From an uncultured Campylobacter sp. (GTDB taxonomy: Bacteria; Campylobacterota; Campylobacteria; Campylobacterales; Campylobacteraceae), in contig NZ_CAKZTI010000029.1 of the NCBI RefSeq assembly GCF_937921625.1, forward strand, positions 1 through 45,666: 45,666 nt of DNA. The letters are read 5' to 3'. How positions within the stretch are numbered: position 1 is the first letter of the stretch; each line of letters opens with the position of its first letter. Shown in pieces: positions 22,829-30,812 of this stretch. The notes under the pieces were generated by a model that saw only the letters and a list, made by a program, of their open reading frames with translations, was not told where the DNA came from and did not search any database. The position numbers were made by a program, and so were the translations under genes.

Positions 22829-23221
22829 TTACTCGTAGTCAATCCGCTCGATTTTGAAGATTACCGGCCTTGTTCCATCTGAACAGCAGGCGATCATCTC
22901 GTTCTCCCGTTCCATCCACCCCTTCATGATGGAGCCGCCCTGCAACCCGGTATAGACGTACCGACTGATGGCATCCCAAAGCTCTGAGCAATGTGGCATC
23001 TGGGGGCCGCCTGCCACGGTGTCGGGATCGGCATCCGTGTGAATGAGTGTGTTCAGGCCACAGTGCCAGAAATCATCTCGCCCATCATCCCTGTCGAACT
23101 CGAACACATCACCCACGTTATAGCAGGGACATGCGCCGGAATTCGGATCGGCACAGTACTGCTGCTGCAATTCCGGGTAGAGCTTCTTATCGATAACTGT
23201 TAATCTGACTTTGTGCTTCAT
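22829..23221 (-). CDS. TIGR04076 family protein, cargo within ICE remnant
   Basis: Product of 130 aa from the ATG at 23221, which has a perfect AGGAGG eight bases upstream (Firmicutes-like). The C-terminal half matches the TIGR04076 pattern as I remember it: a Trp/Tyr segment (LWDAISRYVYTGLQGGS) and the signature MIACCSDGTRPVIFKIERI with a CC pair; N-terminal CPCYNVGDVFEF also fits. The family is common in Clostridia and some archaea; its function is unknown, but the cysteines suggest metal or cofactor binding. It lies between virD4 and recombinase pseudogenes and appears intact, with its own terminator. Codon use differs from flanking native genes. Confidence 0.75.
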   Translation of the reverse strand: MKHKVRLTVIDKKLYPELQQQYCADPNSGACPCYNVGDVFEFDRDDGRDDFWHCGLNTLIHTDADPDTVAGGPQMPHCSELWDAISRYVYTGLQGGSIMKGWMERENEMIACCSDGTRPVIFKIERIDYE

Positions 23222-23318
23222 AGCCTTTTCCTCCTGCAAATTCTAATTTGTTTCACTCGACATTTATAATATAGCATATTTTTACTTAGTTTTACAGCCC
23301 TAACTCTTGCTTCTTTAC

Positions 23319-23960
23319 CTATGTTAGTCCTCTGTTTTCTTTTAATAATTTCTCTATACAGCTTCTAACGCTTTCAGCCTGTTCCACTTCTTCTCGTATA
23401 TCTATAATTTGAGAATATAGGTTGTCTTTTGCTTTCTTCAAAGCGCCTATTTCTGATTTCCATTTGGATATATTTAGGGTCTTGCTTTCTCCTGAATTCT
23501 CTTTCAGATATTTCCTTGCTCTTTCAAATAAAATAATCTCTGCCATATGTTCGTTATAAAAATCTTCTTGTTTACTTTTCTTTGAGCTATGGTTATTTTC
23601 CGAGTAATGTATCTCTGCATAGGCTGATGAGACAAGGACTCTATCTTTGGTTAATATATCTGCTATCTGTGTCACTCCATATCCCTCTATTACAAGCCTG
23701 CTCATATCTTTTACTATCACGGTAGAAACCTTGTTTTCTCCTACTGCTTTTATCATCTTTTGAAATCTCTCTCTATCAAAGGTTGTTCCGCTTACTCCAT
23801 CATCGGTATAGTGATAGATATTTACAAAGCCGTTGCTTTTTGTATAGCTTTCAAGTAGCTACTTTTGATTTGTAATGGAGTTACTTTCTCCTTGCATTTC
23901 ATCATCACGACTTAAATGCTCGTAAAGGGCTATTTGTCCTGTTCTTTTCGTATTTGACAT
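23319..23960 (-). pseudogene. Serine site-specific recombinase (TndX/TnpX-type), broken
   Basis: The gene starts at ATG 23960 after AAAGGAGGTAATTCTC and reads MSNTKRTGQIALYEHLSRDD, a classic large serine recombinase N-terminus with the catalytic-region pattern. A TAG at 23859-23861 stops it after 33 codons. Beyond it the frame continues (LLESYTKSNGFVNIYHYTDD, GVSGTTFDRERFQKMI) to KDMSRL, where the usual GRDYL continuation is missing and VIEGYGVTQIADILT follows: about 110 codons of the catalytic and linker region are deleted. The last ~90 residues are coiled-coil (KSEIGALKKAKDNLYSQIID) and may belong to this recombinase or to an ICE relaxase joined by the deletion. Clearly non-functional as a recombinase. 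Confidence 0.8.
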
Positions 23961-24021
23961 GAGAATTACCTCCTTTCCAAGTTTTTATTATTTTCTCTGT
24001 CCTTATGAGGTTAATCCTTTT

Positions 24022-24029
24022 CTCGCCGT
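24022..24029. repeat. 8-bp direct repeat at right edge of foreign DNA
   Basis: CTCGCCGT, identical to 22458-22465. See that entry for the caution about chance. Confidence 0.3.
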
Positions 24030-24234
24030 GTCCGCATAAATTTCGCACACCGATCAAACGACGCGGAATTTTATCCGCACAAAATATAAAATTCGCAGCT
24101 TTTTACTCTACGCCGCTAAATTTTAAAAAGCAAAATTTAGCGATGCAAATCGCCTTAAATTTTGTGGACGAAGTTTCGCCTACCGTACCGAATCCCTGCA
24201 GGTAGAATTTCTTAGAAATTAATATTCTTTTAGC

Positions 24235-24240
24235 TAGAAT
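24235..24240 (+). promoter_or_regulatory. Candidate -10 box of ilvE
   Basis: TAGAAT, 31 bases upstream of the ilvE ATG, preceded by a T-rich stretch (ATATTCTTTTAGC) as usual for Campylobacter sigma-70 promoters. Confidence 0.4.
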
Positions 24241-24271
24241 TATGGATTAAATTTCATCAAAGGATCAAGAA

Positions 24272-25198
24272 ATGGCACAAATTCAAGAGGCCGAACTCAT
24301 CTGGAAAGACGGCAAACTAATCCCATGGGCGGAGGCTACTACTCACGTTTTGACGCACTCTTTGCACTACGGAAACGCCGTATTTGAGGGCGTACGCGCT
24401 TATAAGACCGACAAAGGCTACGCGATTTTTCGCCTGGACGAGCACACTCGCAGACTTGAAATTTCGGCAAAACTCTGCCTGATCAAGCTTCCGTTTAGCT
24501 TCGAGCAGCTTCGTCAGGCCCAGATCGACGTCGTCGCAAAAAACCGCTTCGATCAGACCGTATATATCCGCCCGCTAGCATATTTCGGCTACGGTTCGAT
24601 GGGCGTTTCGTCTACGAACTGTCCGGTAAACGTCATCGTCGCAGCGTGGCAATGGGGCGCATATATGGGCGAAGAGGCGCTACGCAAAGGGATCAAAGCT
24701 AAAATTTCATCGTGGATGAAGCCGGCACAATTTTCGATGATGGCAAAAGCCAAAGCGAGTGCGAATTATTTCAACTCGCAGATGGCAAATTTTGAGGCGG
24801 TCGATGCGGGATACGATGAGGCGATACTGCTTGATCCGCAGGGCTTCGTCGCGGAGGGCCCCGGCGAGTGTCTATTTATCGTAAAAGAGGGCGTCATCAT
24901 CACTCCGCCGAACGACACCAGCCTAGAGAGCATTACTCAAAATTCAGTCATAAAAATCGCGCGCAGCCTGGGCTACGAAGTCCGCAGAGAGCGCATCGCT
25001 CGCGATCAGCTCTATGCCGCGGACGAGGCATTTTTTACCGGTACTGCCGCGGAGGTCACGTCGATTAGTAACATCGACGGTAGGATCATCGGCAAGGGCG
25101 AGATGGGCGAAATCACGAGCCGCTTGCAAAAGGCGTATTTCGCCGTCGTCACGGGCAAAGACCCAAAATTTGAGCACTGGCTCACTTACGTTAAATAA
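24272..25198 (+). CDS. ilvE: Branched-chain amino acid aminotransferase
   Basis: PLP enzyme transferring the amino group between glutamate and the keto acids of Val, Leu and Ile. The 308-aa product shows class IV signatures: THSLHYGNAVFEGVRAYKT, FRLDEHTRRL, the PLP lysine region KAKASANYFNSQMA, EGPGECLFIVKEG and the C-terminal FFTGTAAEVTSI. Length is typical. ATG follows AAAGGATCAAGAA. The SPFH gene starts 8 bp after its stop, matching the Cj0269c-Cj0268c pair of C. jejuni as I recall. Confidence 0.95.
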   Translation: MAQIQEAELIWKDGKLIPWAEATTHVLTHSLHYGNAVFEGVRAYKTDKGYAIFRLDEHTRRLEISAKLCLIKLPFSFEQLRQAQIDVVAKNRFDQTVYIRPLAYFGYGSMGVSSTNCPVNVIVAAWQWGAYMGEEALRKGIKAKISSWMKPAQFSMMAKAKASANYFNSQMANFEAVDAGYDEAILLDPQGFVAEGPGECLFIVKEGVIITPPNDTSLESITQNSVIKIARSLGYEVRRERIARDQLYAADEAFFTGTAAEVTSISNIDGRIIGKGEMGEITSRLQKAYFAVVTGKDPKFEHWLTYVK

Positions 25199-25206
25199 GG
25201 ACGCGC

Positions 25207-26286
25207 ATGCCTGCGGATTTGAATGATTATTTTAATAAGAAAAATAGCGACAAAAAAGGCGGGAATTTAAATTTTAAAATTCCTAATTTCGGAGGGATGG
25301 GCAAGTTTAGCGGCGTGCTTTACGTGATAATCGCGCTAATCGCGCTGCTCGTGATCTCAAAACCCTTCGTCACGATCCAATCCGGCGAAGTGGGGATCAA
25401 GTCAAATTTAGGCAAATACGATCCGACGCCTCTTGGCGCGGGACTTCACTTTTTCGTGCCGTTCATACAAGACGTATTCGTCGTAGATACTCGCACACGT
25501 ATCATAAACTATACCAGCAGCGAAGATATGAGCGCGGGTATCGCTACTAAAAGCGGCACCGCGGGCGGCATCATTAGTAAAAACTCGCTTTCGGTGCTAG
25601 ACTCGCGAAATTTGCCCGTCAGCATCGACATCACCGTGCAATACAGGCTCAATGAAGCCACGGCGCCCAACACGATCGCCGAGTGGGGCTTTTTATGGGA
25701 GGATAAGATCATCGATCCGCGCGTAAAGGACGTCGTGCGTAGCGTCATCGGCAACTATGCCGCCGAAGAGCTGCCTACCAAACGCGACGAGATCGCTAGA
25801 GCTATCGACGACGGCATCCGCAAAAATATCGAAGCACTGCCGAATTCGCCAGTGGATCTGCTAGCCGTGCAGCTTCGCGAGATCATCCTGCCGGCGAAGG
25901 TAAAGGAGCAGATCGAGCGCGTACAGATCGCCAAACAGGAGGCTGAGCGCACCAAATACGAGGTCGAGCGCGCAAATCAAGAGGCACTTAAAAAGGCTGC
26001 TCTTGCCAAAGGTAACGCAGACGCCGTCAAAATCGAGGCTCAAGGTCGCGCCGATGCCGCCAAGATCGAAGCCGACGCGCAAGCCTACGCCAACAAAGAG
26101 ATCGCAAAGAGCTTGGATGCAAATCTTTTAAGCCTTAAGCAGATCGAGACGCAGGCTAAATTTAACGAGGCGTTGCGCGAAAACGGCGACGCGAAAATTT
26201 TCCTAACGCCGGGCGGCGCGGTGCCTAATATCTGGGTCGATACGAAAGATAAGGCGAAGCAAAGCGCCATCGAGCGGGAAAATTAA
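25207..26286 (+). CDS. SPFH/prohibitin (band 7) membrane protein
   Basis: Product of 359 aa with a short cytoplasmic N-terminus, one transmembrane helix (VLYVIIALIALLVI, ~residue 38-51) and an SPFH domain (IQSGEVGIKSNLGKYDPT to QLREIILPAKVKEQIERVQ), then a long charged, Ala-rich coiled coil (KQEAERTKYEVERANQEALK). This is the prohibitin/HflK-like layout: large ring assemblies that organise membrane proteases or lipid domains. ATG follows AAGGACGCGC. Partners are not shown by context other than ilvE. Confidence 0.85.
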   Translation: MPADLNDYFNKKNSDKKGGNLNFKIPNFGGMGKFSGVLYVIIALIALLVISKPFVTIQSGEVGIKSNLGKYDPTPLGAGLHFFVPFIQDVFVVDTRTRIINYTSSEDMSAGIATKSGTAGGIISKNSLSVLDSRNLPVSIDITVQYRLNEATAPNTIAEWGFLWEDKIIDPRVKDVVRSVIGNYAAEELPTKRDEIARAIDDGIRKNIEALPNSPVDLLAVQLREIILPAKVKEQIERVQIAKQEAERTKYEVERANQEALKKAALAKGNADAVKIEAQGRADAAKIEADAQAYANKEIAKSLDANLLSLKQIETQAKFNEALRENGDAKIFLTPGGAVPNIWVDTKDKAKQSAIEREN

Positions 26287-26578
26287 AATTTCAGGCGGTT
26301 ATACGCCCGGATTTCGCGAGATAAATTTAATAGCGAATTGCTCCGGGCGCATAAGCTTAACTCGCGATTTCGCAAGTTAATCTTAGCGGCGAACTCGAAA
26401 GCTCGTGACGAGTAGAACTCGCGCTCGTCGCGGCTTAAGCCTAGCGGTCGCTTAAAATTTAGCCGCCAGGTTTACTCTTTAAATTTACAAGGCTCACCGC
26501 TTCGTAAATTTTATAACTCAAATTCCGCGTGCGGCGGCTAAATTTAAGGCGCTCGACTTCGCAAATTAAGGATCAAAG

Positions 26579-27589
26579 ATGAAGGTAGATTGGCAAAAAC
26601 TGGGCGGACTACTCCCCGTGATCGCGCAGGACGCGGGCGACGGCGCGGTTTTAATGCTCGCGTATATGAACGAAGAGGCGCTAAGCCTGACGCTGCAAAC
26701 GGGCTACGCGCACTACTTTTCGCGCAGCAAGGGGCGCATCTGGAAAAAGGGGGAAGAGAGCGGTCACGTTCAGCTCGTAAAATCCGCCTTTTTGGACTGC
26801 GACAACGACGCGCTGCTGCTTAAAGTCGAGCAATGCGGCGGATCCGCCTGCCACACGGGCGCACGAAGCTGTTTTTTCAAAGAGATTTCGCTGCAAAAAG
26901 ACGATGAAAATTTCGAGAGTTTGAACGCTTGCGGCGCGATAAATTTCGCAGAGCACGGCTCTGCAGCCTCTCTCGCGCAGAAAAATTCCGCGAATTCCCG
27001 CGCAGGGCAAAATTTCGCTTCCTGCGACGGCTCGCAAAATTTAGCGCCCAAAAATTCTACCGATTCCTGCGGTAAGCAAAATTCTGTAATGCAAAGCCCC
27101 ACTGCAACGAATTCCGCGTTCACAAATTCCGCCGCAGAGCGCAGCGAGCAAAATTTATACGCCTCCTTGCAAAATTCCACGCTCGAAAACTCCGCAGAAA
27201 AAAACCCGTACGGCATTTTGGACGAAATTTATCACGTCTGCTTGGATCGCAAGCTAAACGGCGAGTCCGCGCTCTCCTACGTCGCCTCGCTCTACGCGAA
27301 GGGCGAAAACGCCTATCTCAAAAAGATCGCCGAGGAGGCGTGCGAGTTTGCGCTGGCGTGCAAGGATCTGTCGCGCAGCGAGCTTTACGCAGACGTCGCG
27401 CGCGAGGGCTTCGGCGAGCATAAAGCGGGAGAGCCGCGATACGACGTGATTTACGAGGGAGCCGATCTTTTATTTCACCTTCTGCTGGCACTTGCGGCGC
27501 ACAATATCCACCCGGACGCCCTACTTGACGAGCTAGCACGCAGGCAAGGGCAAAGCGGCATCGAAGAAAAGCGGCGTCGCGAAAAATGA
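26579..27589 (+). CDS. hisIE: Bifunctional phosphoribosyl-AMP cyclohydrolase / phosphoribosyl-ATP pyrophosphatase with inflated linker
   Basis: Catalyses steps two and three of histidine synthesis. Residues ~1-105 are HisI, with AYMNEEALSLTLQTG, YFSRSKGRIWKKGEESGH, and metal ligands D73-x-D75-x-D77 and C86, C91 and C98 in VEQCGGSACHTGARSC. Residues ~212-336 are HisE, with YLKKIAEEACEFALA and YDVIYEGADLLFHLLLAL. The two domains normally abut (total about 200-210 aa). Here residues ~107-209 form an Asn/Ser/Ala/Gln-rich linker (repeated QNS, KNS, NSA). All catalytic residues are kept. ATG follows AAGGATCAAAG. Confidence 0.95.
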   Translation: MKVDWQKLGGLLPVIAQDAGDGAVLMLAYMNEEALSLTLQTGYAHYFSRSKGRIWKKGEESGHVQLVKSAFLDCDNDALLLKVEQCGGSACHTGARSCFFKEISLQKDDENFESLNACGAINFAEHGSAASLAQKNSANSRAGQNFASCDGSQNLAPKNSTDSCGKQNSVMQSPTATNSAFTNSAAERSEQNLYASLQNSTLENSAEKNPYGILDEIYHVCLDRKLNGESALSYVASLYAKGENAYLKKIAEEACEFALACKDLSRSELYADVAREGFGEHKAGEPRYDVIYEGADLLFHLLLALAAHNIHPDALLDELARRQGQSGIEEKRRREK

Positions 27590-27827
27590 TGCGTAAAATT
27601 TAATTGCGAAGGCGCCATGCCCGCTCGCCCGCCTTGCGCGGCGAGCTAAATTTAAAAAACGTTGCCGAAATTCTACGCCGAATTTCAACGACGAAAGTAT
27701 ATTTCAACCTCGCTATTGCCGCAAAATTTAATCGCGCTGCACGAGCAAATCTGCGCGTAAATTTCAGCGCCTTGCGCAGATCGTAAAATTTCACTAAAAT
27801 TTTAAAATCAAATTTAAGGGAGAAGCG

Positions 27828-28718
27828 ATGAAACCGATCACGATGCAGGAGGCTTTGGACGCGGTTGGCGAGCGCTACTGCAAAGGCCATCACTACGAAA
27901 GCGTAGCACTCACCGATGAGATGGTGCGCCGCATCTGCGAGGTAAAAAGCCTCGTAAATATGGGCTTTATAGCTACAGCAATTACGGATGCGGCACTACA
28001 GCATATAGCCACGCTGCCGAAGCTTGCGTATCTATTTTTGCAAGATAGCGATAAGATAAGCGGCAAGGGGTTTAGATATTTTGCGGGGCACGCTAAGATT
28101 GAGCACATCGGTATAGAAAATGTCAGCATCACGGATGAGGGGCTAAAAGCGATCGTGCAAATCCCAAAGCTAAAATCGCTGCGCCTGGTCAATTCACGCG
28201 TGAGCTTTGCAGGGCTATTAGCTGCGGCGGATACCAAAATCCAGTTTTATCTAGACGGCGGGCGCTTTAGCAAAGAGCAGATCGCGGAATTCGAGCAGGC
28301 GCAAAGAGACGCCGCAAAGAGCAAAAAGAAGCTTGATCCAGATGACCTGGCGGCGGCGCGGAGTGTGCTTTTAGAATTTTTCGCGGCGATGAGCGAGTGG
28401 GAGAAATTTGCCACATCGCGAATCGATGATCTGGACGACGGCGAGGTGCAGCGCAGGTGTGAGGAGCTCTTTGCTCGCTACTGCACGCCCGTTAGGCGCA
28501 GCGGCTTCCGCCCCAAGGGCATCTCATTTTCGATGATGGAAGGCGGCACCTACGGCGGGTACGAGCTAACGGACGCCGAATGCGAGAGTAAAAATAAAAT
28601 TTACATCTACGCCAAGGACGAACACGGCTTTGCGCGCCGCTTCCTGCTCGTGCGCAAGGACGGGCGCTGGCTCGTAGATAAGTGCCAAGGTATGGACGGC
28701 AAAAACCGCGGGCTGTAA
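27828..28718 (+). CDS. LRR plus NTF2-like fold protein, possible immunity or effector-binding protein
   Basis: Product of 296 aa, ATG after AAGGGAGAAGCG. Residues ~25-130 contain leucine-rich-like repeats (ITDAALQHIATLPKLAYLFL; ITDEGLKAIVQIPKLKSLRL) of about 23 residues. A basic linker (QRDAAKSKKKLD) leads to a C-terminal ~130-residue domain (ARSVLLEFFAAMSEWEKFAT to HGFARRFLLVRKDGRWLVDK) that resembles NTF2-fold immunity domains: an N-terminal helix pair, then strands ending RRFLLVRKDGRWLVDKCQ. Such domains occur in immunity proteins of polymorphic toxin systems; this is inference from pattern. No toxin is adjacent. Intracellular, no signal. Confidence 0.55.
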   Translation: MKPITMQEALDAVGERYCKGHHYESVALTDEMVRRICEVKSLVNMGFIATAITDAALQHIATLPKLAYLFLQDSDKISGKGFRYFAGHAKIEHIGIENVSITDEGLKAIVQIPKLKSLRLVNSRVSFAGLLAAADTKIQFYLDGGRFSKEQIAEFEQAQRDAAKSKKKLDPDDLAAARSVLLEFFAAMSEWEKFATSRIDDLDDGEVQRRCEELFARYCTPVRRSGFRPKGISFSMMEGGTYGGYELTDAECESKNKIYIYAKDEHGFARRFLLVRKDGRWLVDKCQGMDGKNRGL

Positions 28719-28895
28719 AATTTGAGCGCGAAATGGAGCTCAAATTTCATTCTCGGCGCGATCACAGAGATAAAATTTAGCCTGCCGCGGGCACTGTGAT
28801 AAAATTTCATCGGCGCTGCGAAACAAAAACAAAGAGGGCAAATGAGCGATAAAATTTCTGCGTACGACGCGCACGGCGATTAAAGAAAGGTGCGA

Positions 28896-29442
28896 ATGAA
28901 AAGGCGAATTTTCTCCGAGCTGGGCGGCTTCGTGATAAAGGGTCCTCGCGCTGCTCGCGCGCTATCTGGATGAGCACGGGCTTGCGAACGGGGATGTTCT
29001 TGCCTATTTTACGCAGACCGAGCACGGGAGTGCGGTCACAGAAGAGGGTATCGCCGTGCCGATATTTGGCGTTCGCAGCGATTATTACGATTTTGCGGTT
29101 ACCGTGGGCGAGGCGGATGGGGAGATATTCGCACAAAACGAAGCGAAAATCATCTCTCGCGGCTGGGTCTTTCACTCATCAGGCACGCTAAAGATCGCAG
29201 GCATCGGCTATTTTAAAGATATGAGCTGCATTAGCGAGCAAAACAGCCTGAGTTTTCGCGTAAAGCGCGGTCGGTACCGCTTGGAAATTTTAGGCGGATA
29301 CCGAGGCACAAATTTTAGCGGCTCGCCCGCCTCCTGCGACGATACGCCTATTTTAAGCGATACGCCCGTTTTTCATCTGCGGCTTACGCCCTCTGCCGAG
29401 CCTAAATTTAGCGGCGATTTGGAAACGTCATTTTATTTTTAA
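28896..29442 (+). pseudogene. Broken gene of unknown family, +1 frameshift near its start
   Basis: ATG 28896 follows AAAGAAAGG and encodes MKRRIFSELGGFVIKG before the frame runs into a stop at 28971. A one-base shift at the GGG run 28940-28942 restores a continuous protein, VLALLARYLDEHGLANGDVL onward, to the stop at 29442, about 180 aa in total. The body includes YYDFAVTVGEADGEIFAQ, GTLKIAGIGYFKDM and SFRVKRGRYRLEILGGYRG. I do not recognise the family. The reading across the shift is seamless, so either the gene is recently broken or a sequencing error exists. A 13-codon frame (MSDKISAYDAHGD, 28842-28883) precedes it. Confidence 0.6.
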
Positions 29443-29545
29443 CAGAATTGATAAAATTTCACGTAAAATTTCTCTTTTTATGCGCAGCGGGTAGGCAAAA
29501 TTTTATAAATTTAGCCGCATTTAGTCGCTGCGCCGAGCAAAATGC

Positions 29546-29551
29546 TATAAT
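29546..29551 (+). promoter_or_regulatory. -10 box upstream of 29576 gene
   Basis: TATAAT 24 bases before the ATG at 29576. Suggests the broken gene was an independent transcription unit. Confidence 0.45.
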
Positions 29552-29575
29552 CGGCGCCAAATTACGGGAAGCGAG

Positions 29576-29911
29576 ATGATTTTTGACGAACTTATGGATG
29601 CGCTGGCGCAAAACGGTTAGCAGATACGGCGCAGGGATGAAATTTGCCCGCCGCAGGGCGAATTTTTGGGCGGTAGATTTAAAAATTTAAGCGAAGATTT
29701 TTACCGCTTCGTTTGCTCTTTTGAGACTTTGCATGACGCTGCGGACGCCGTTTGGTTCGTGTCTGCCAGAGATTATGCATCGTCTGGCGCGGAACCGATC
29801 TATGAGGATACCCTGGTCATCGCGCAAAGCTTCGAGGAGTTTATCGCCTTATTCCTTGCCGCACTCACGGACAAAAACGCCGCAAAATATCCGTTTTCTT
29901 GCTTTGTGTAG
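29576..29911 (+). pseudogene. Small protein gene interrupted by an in-frame TAG
   Basis: From ATG 29576 the frame reads MIFDELMDALAQNG, TAG at 29618-29620, then continues QIRRRDEICPPQGEFLGGRF, FYRFVCSFETLHDAADAVWF and FEEFIALFLAALTDKNAAKY to the stop at 29911. Without the stop it would be about 110 aa. It has a promoter-like TATAAT and GGGAAGCGAG upstream. A later internal start could still yield ~80 aa from about 29666. The terminal FEEFIALFLAAL helix resembles small SUKH (SMI1/KNR4)-type immunity proteins; weak inference. Confidence 0.55.
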
Positions 29912-30167
29912 CGGCTCGCGATGTCGACAAAGCTGCCGGGTGCGGGTAAATTTTAGTCTCGCGCAAAATATGCGCCGCGGATCATATCGGAGAGTAAAAT
30001 TTCGCCCGATGTTTAGAGCAAAGCGCGAAAAAAAACGGCGCCGCAAATTATACGAGCTACAAAAGCTCCGCCCGATGATTTGCAATAAAATTTTGAGTTT
30101 AAATTTTACGCGCTTAGGCCAAAGGCTTTGGCGTCGCCGAGCAAGCCTCAGCCGCAGAAATTTTGAT

Positions 30168-30596
30168 CTAAAATTTGAGCAGCCCATCCTCGTCAAATTT
30201 GAAACCGGGCCCCCAAGCCACCTCCCAGTAGTATCCGTCCGGATCGGCAAAATACGCGTGGTATCCGCCCCAAAACGTATCTTGGGGCTCCTTGACGATA
30301 GTTCCGCCCGCCTTTTTTACTAGCTCTATGACGCTAGCTACGTCCTCTTTGTTTTTTACGTTATACGCTAGCGTGATGCCGCCAAATCCGCTGCCTCTGG
30401 GCGGATCGTTTTCGCTGATATCTCGCGCCAGCGCACCCAAGGGATAGAGCTCAAATTTGGTTCCCGGCGTATTAAAAAAGCATACCGGCGGGTCGTCGTC
30501 TTTGCAATCCGTCTTAAATCCCAGTCCGTCTCTGTAAAATTTTAGCGCCCTTTGCATGCTTCGCACACCTAGGCAGATGCAGGTTATTTTATTCAT
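30168..30596 (-). CDS. VOC (glyoxalase/bleomycin resistance) family protein
   Basis: Product of 142 aa. ATG at 30596 has GGAGG six bases upstream; a 30-codon upstream extension is rejected. The vicinal-oxygen-chelate fold is shown by paired beta-alpha-beta modules: MNKITCICLGVRSMQRALKF then YRDGLGFKT in the first and ASVIELVKKAGGTIVKEPQD, then YHAYFADPDGYYWEVAWGP in the second. The last motif, FADPDGYYWEV, is the classic metal-binding end (Glu). Substrate not predictable. It is a single gene on the minus strand at the edge of the accessory stretch. Confidence 0.85.
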   Translation of the reverse strand: MNKITCICLGVRSMQRALKFYRDGLGFKTDCKDDDPPVCFFNTPGTKFELYPLGALARDISENDPPRGSGFGGITLAYNVKNKEDVASVIELVKKAGGTIVKEPQDTFWGGYHAYFADPDGYYWEVAWGPGFKFDEDGLLKF

Positions 30597-30812
30597 TTTT
30601 GCCTCCATAAATTTTAACGTATCTATTTTCGTTTCTTGTGCCGTATTCAGGCCTGCGCTCAAACAAGCCGTCGCCGCGATAGCCAAGCGCGCCGTCCGAG
30701 CTTTTTAATCGCCGATCATTAAAATTTTAAAATTTCGCCTCCAAGCTCGGCGTTAAATTTCAAAATTTAAGCCGCCTTTATCTAGCCCGCAAGCTAGCTC
30801 AAAGTCCGTTCC

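Larger units (their letters stand above)
23961..24271. other. Junction between ICE remnant and native DNA, with ilvE upstream region
   Basis: The foreign AT-rich sequence ends near 24015; from about 24020 the sequence returns to the native pattern (GGAATTTTATCCGC, AAATTTTAAAAAGC). A 66-codon frame at 24005-24205 has no ribosome binding site and straddles the junction, so it is not called. The octamer CTCGCCGT is at 24022-24029. Confidence 0.5.

Noticed and set aside
24005..24205. Plus-strand frame of 66 codons before ilvE
   Set aside because: It spans the foreign/native junction, has no ribosome binding site and no recognisable protein.
28842..28883. 13-codon frame MSDKISAYDAHGD as a leader peptide
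   Set aside because: It has AGAGGG upstream but no amino acid bias or attenuator hairpin; more likely debris in front of a broken gene.
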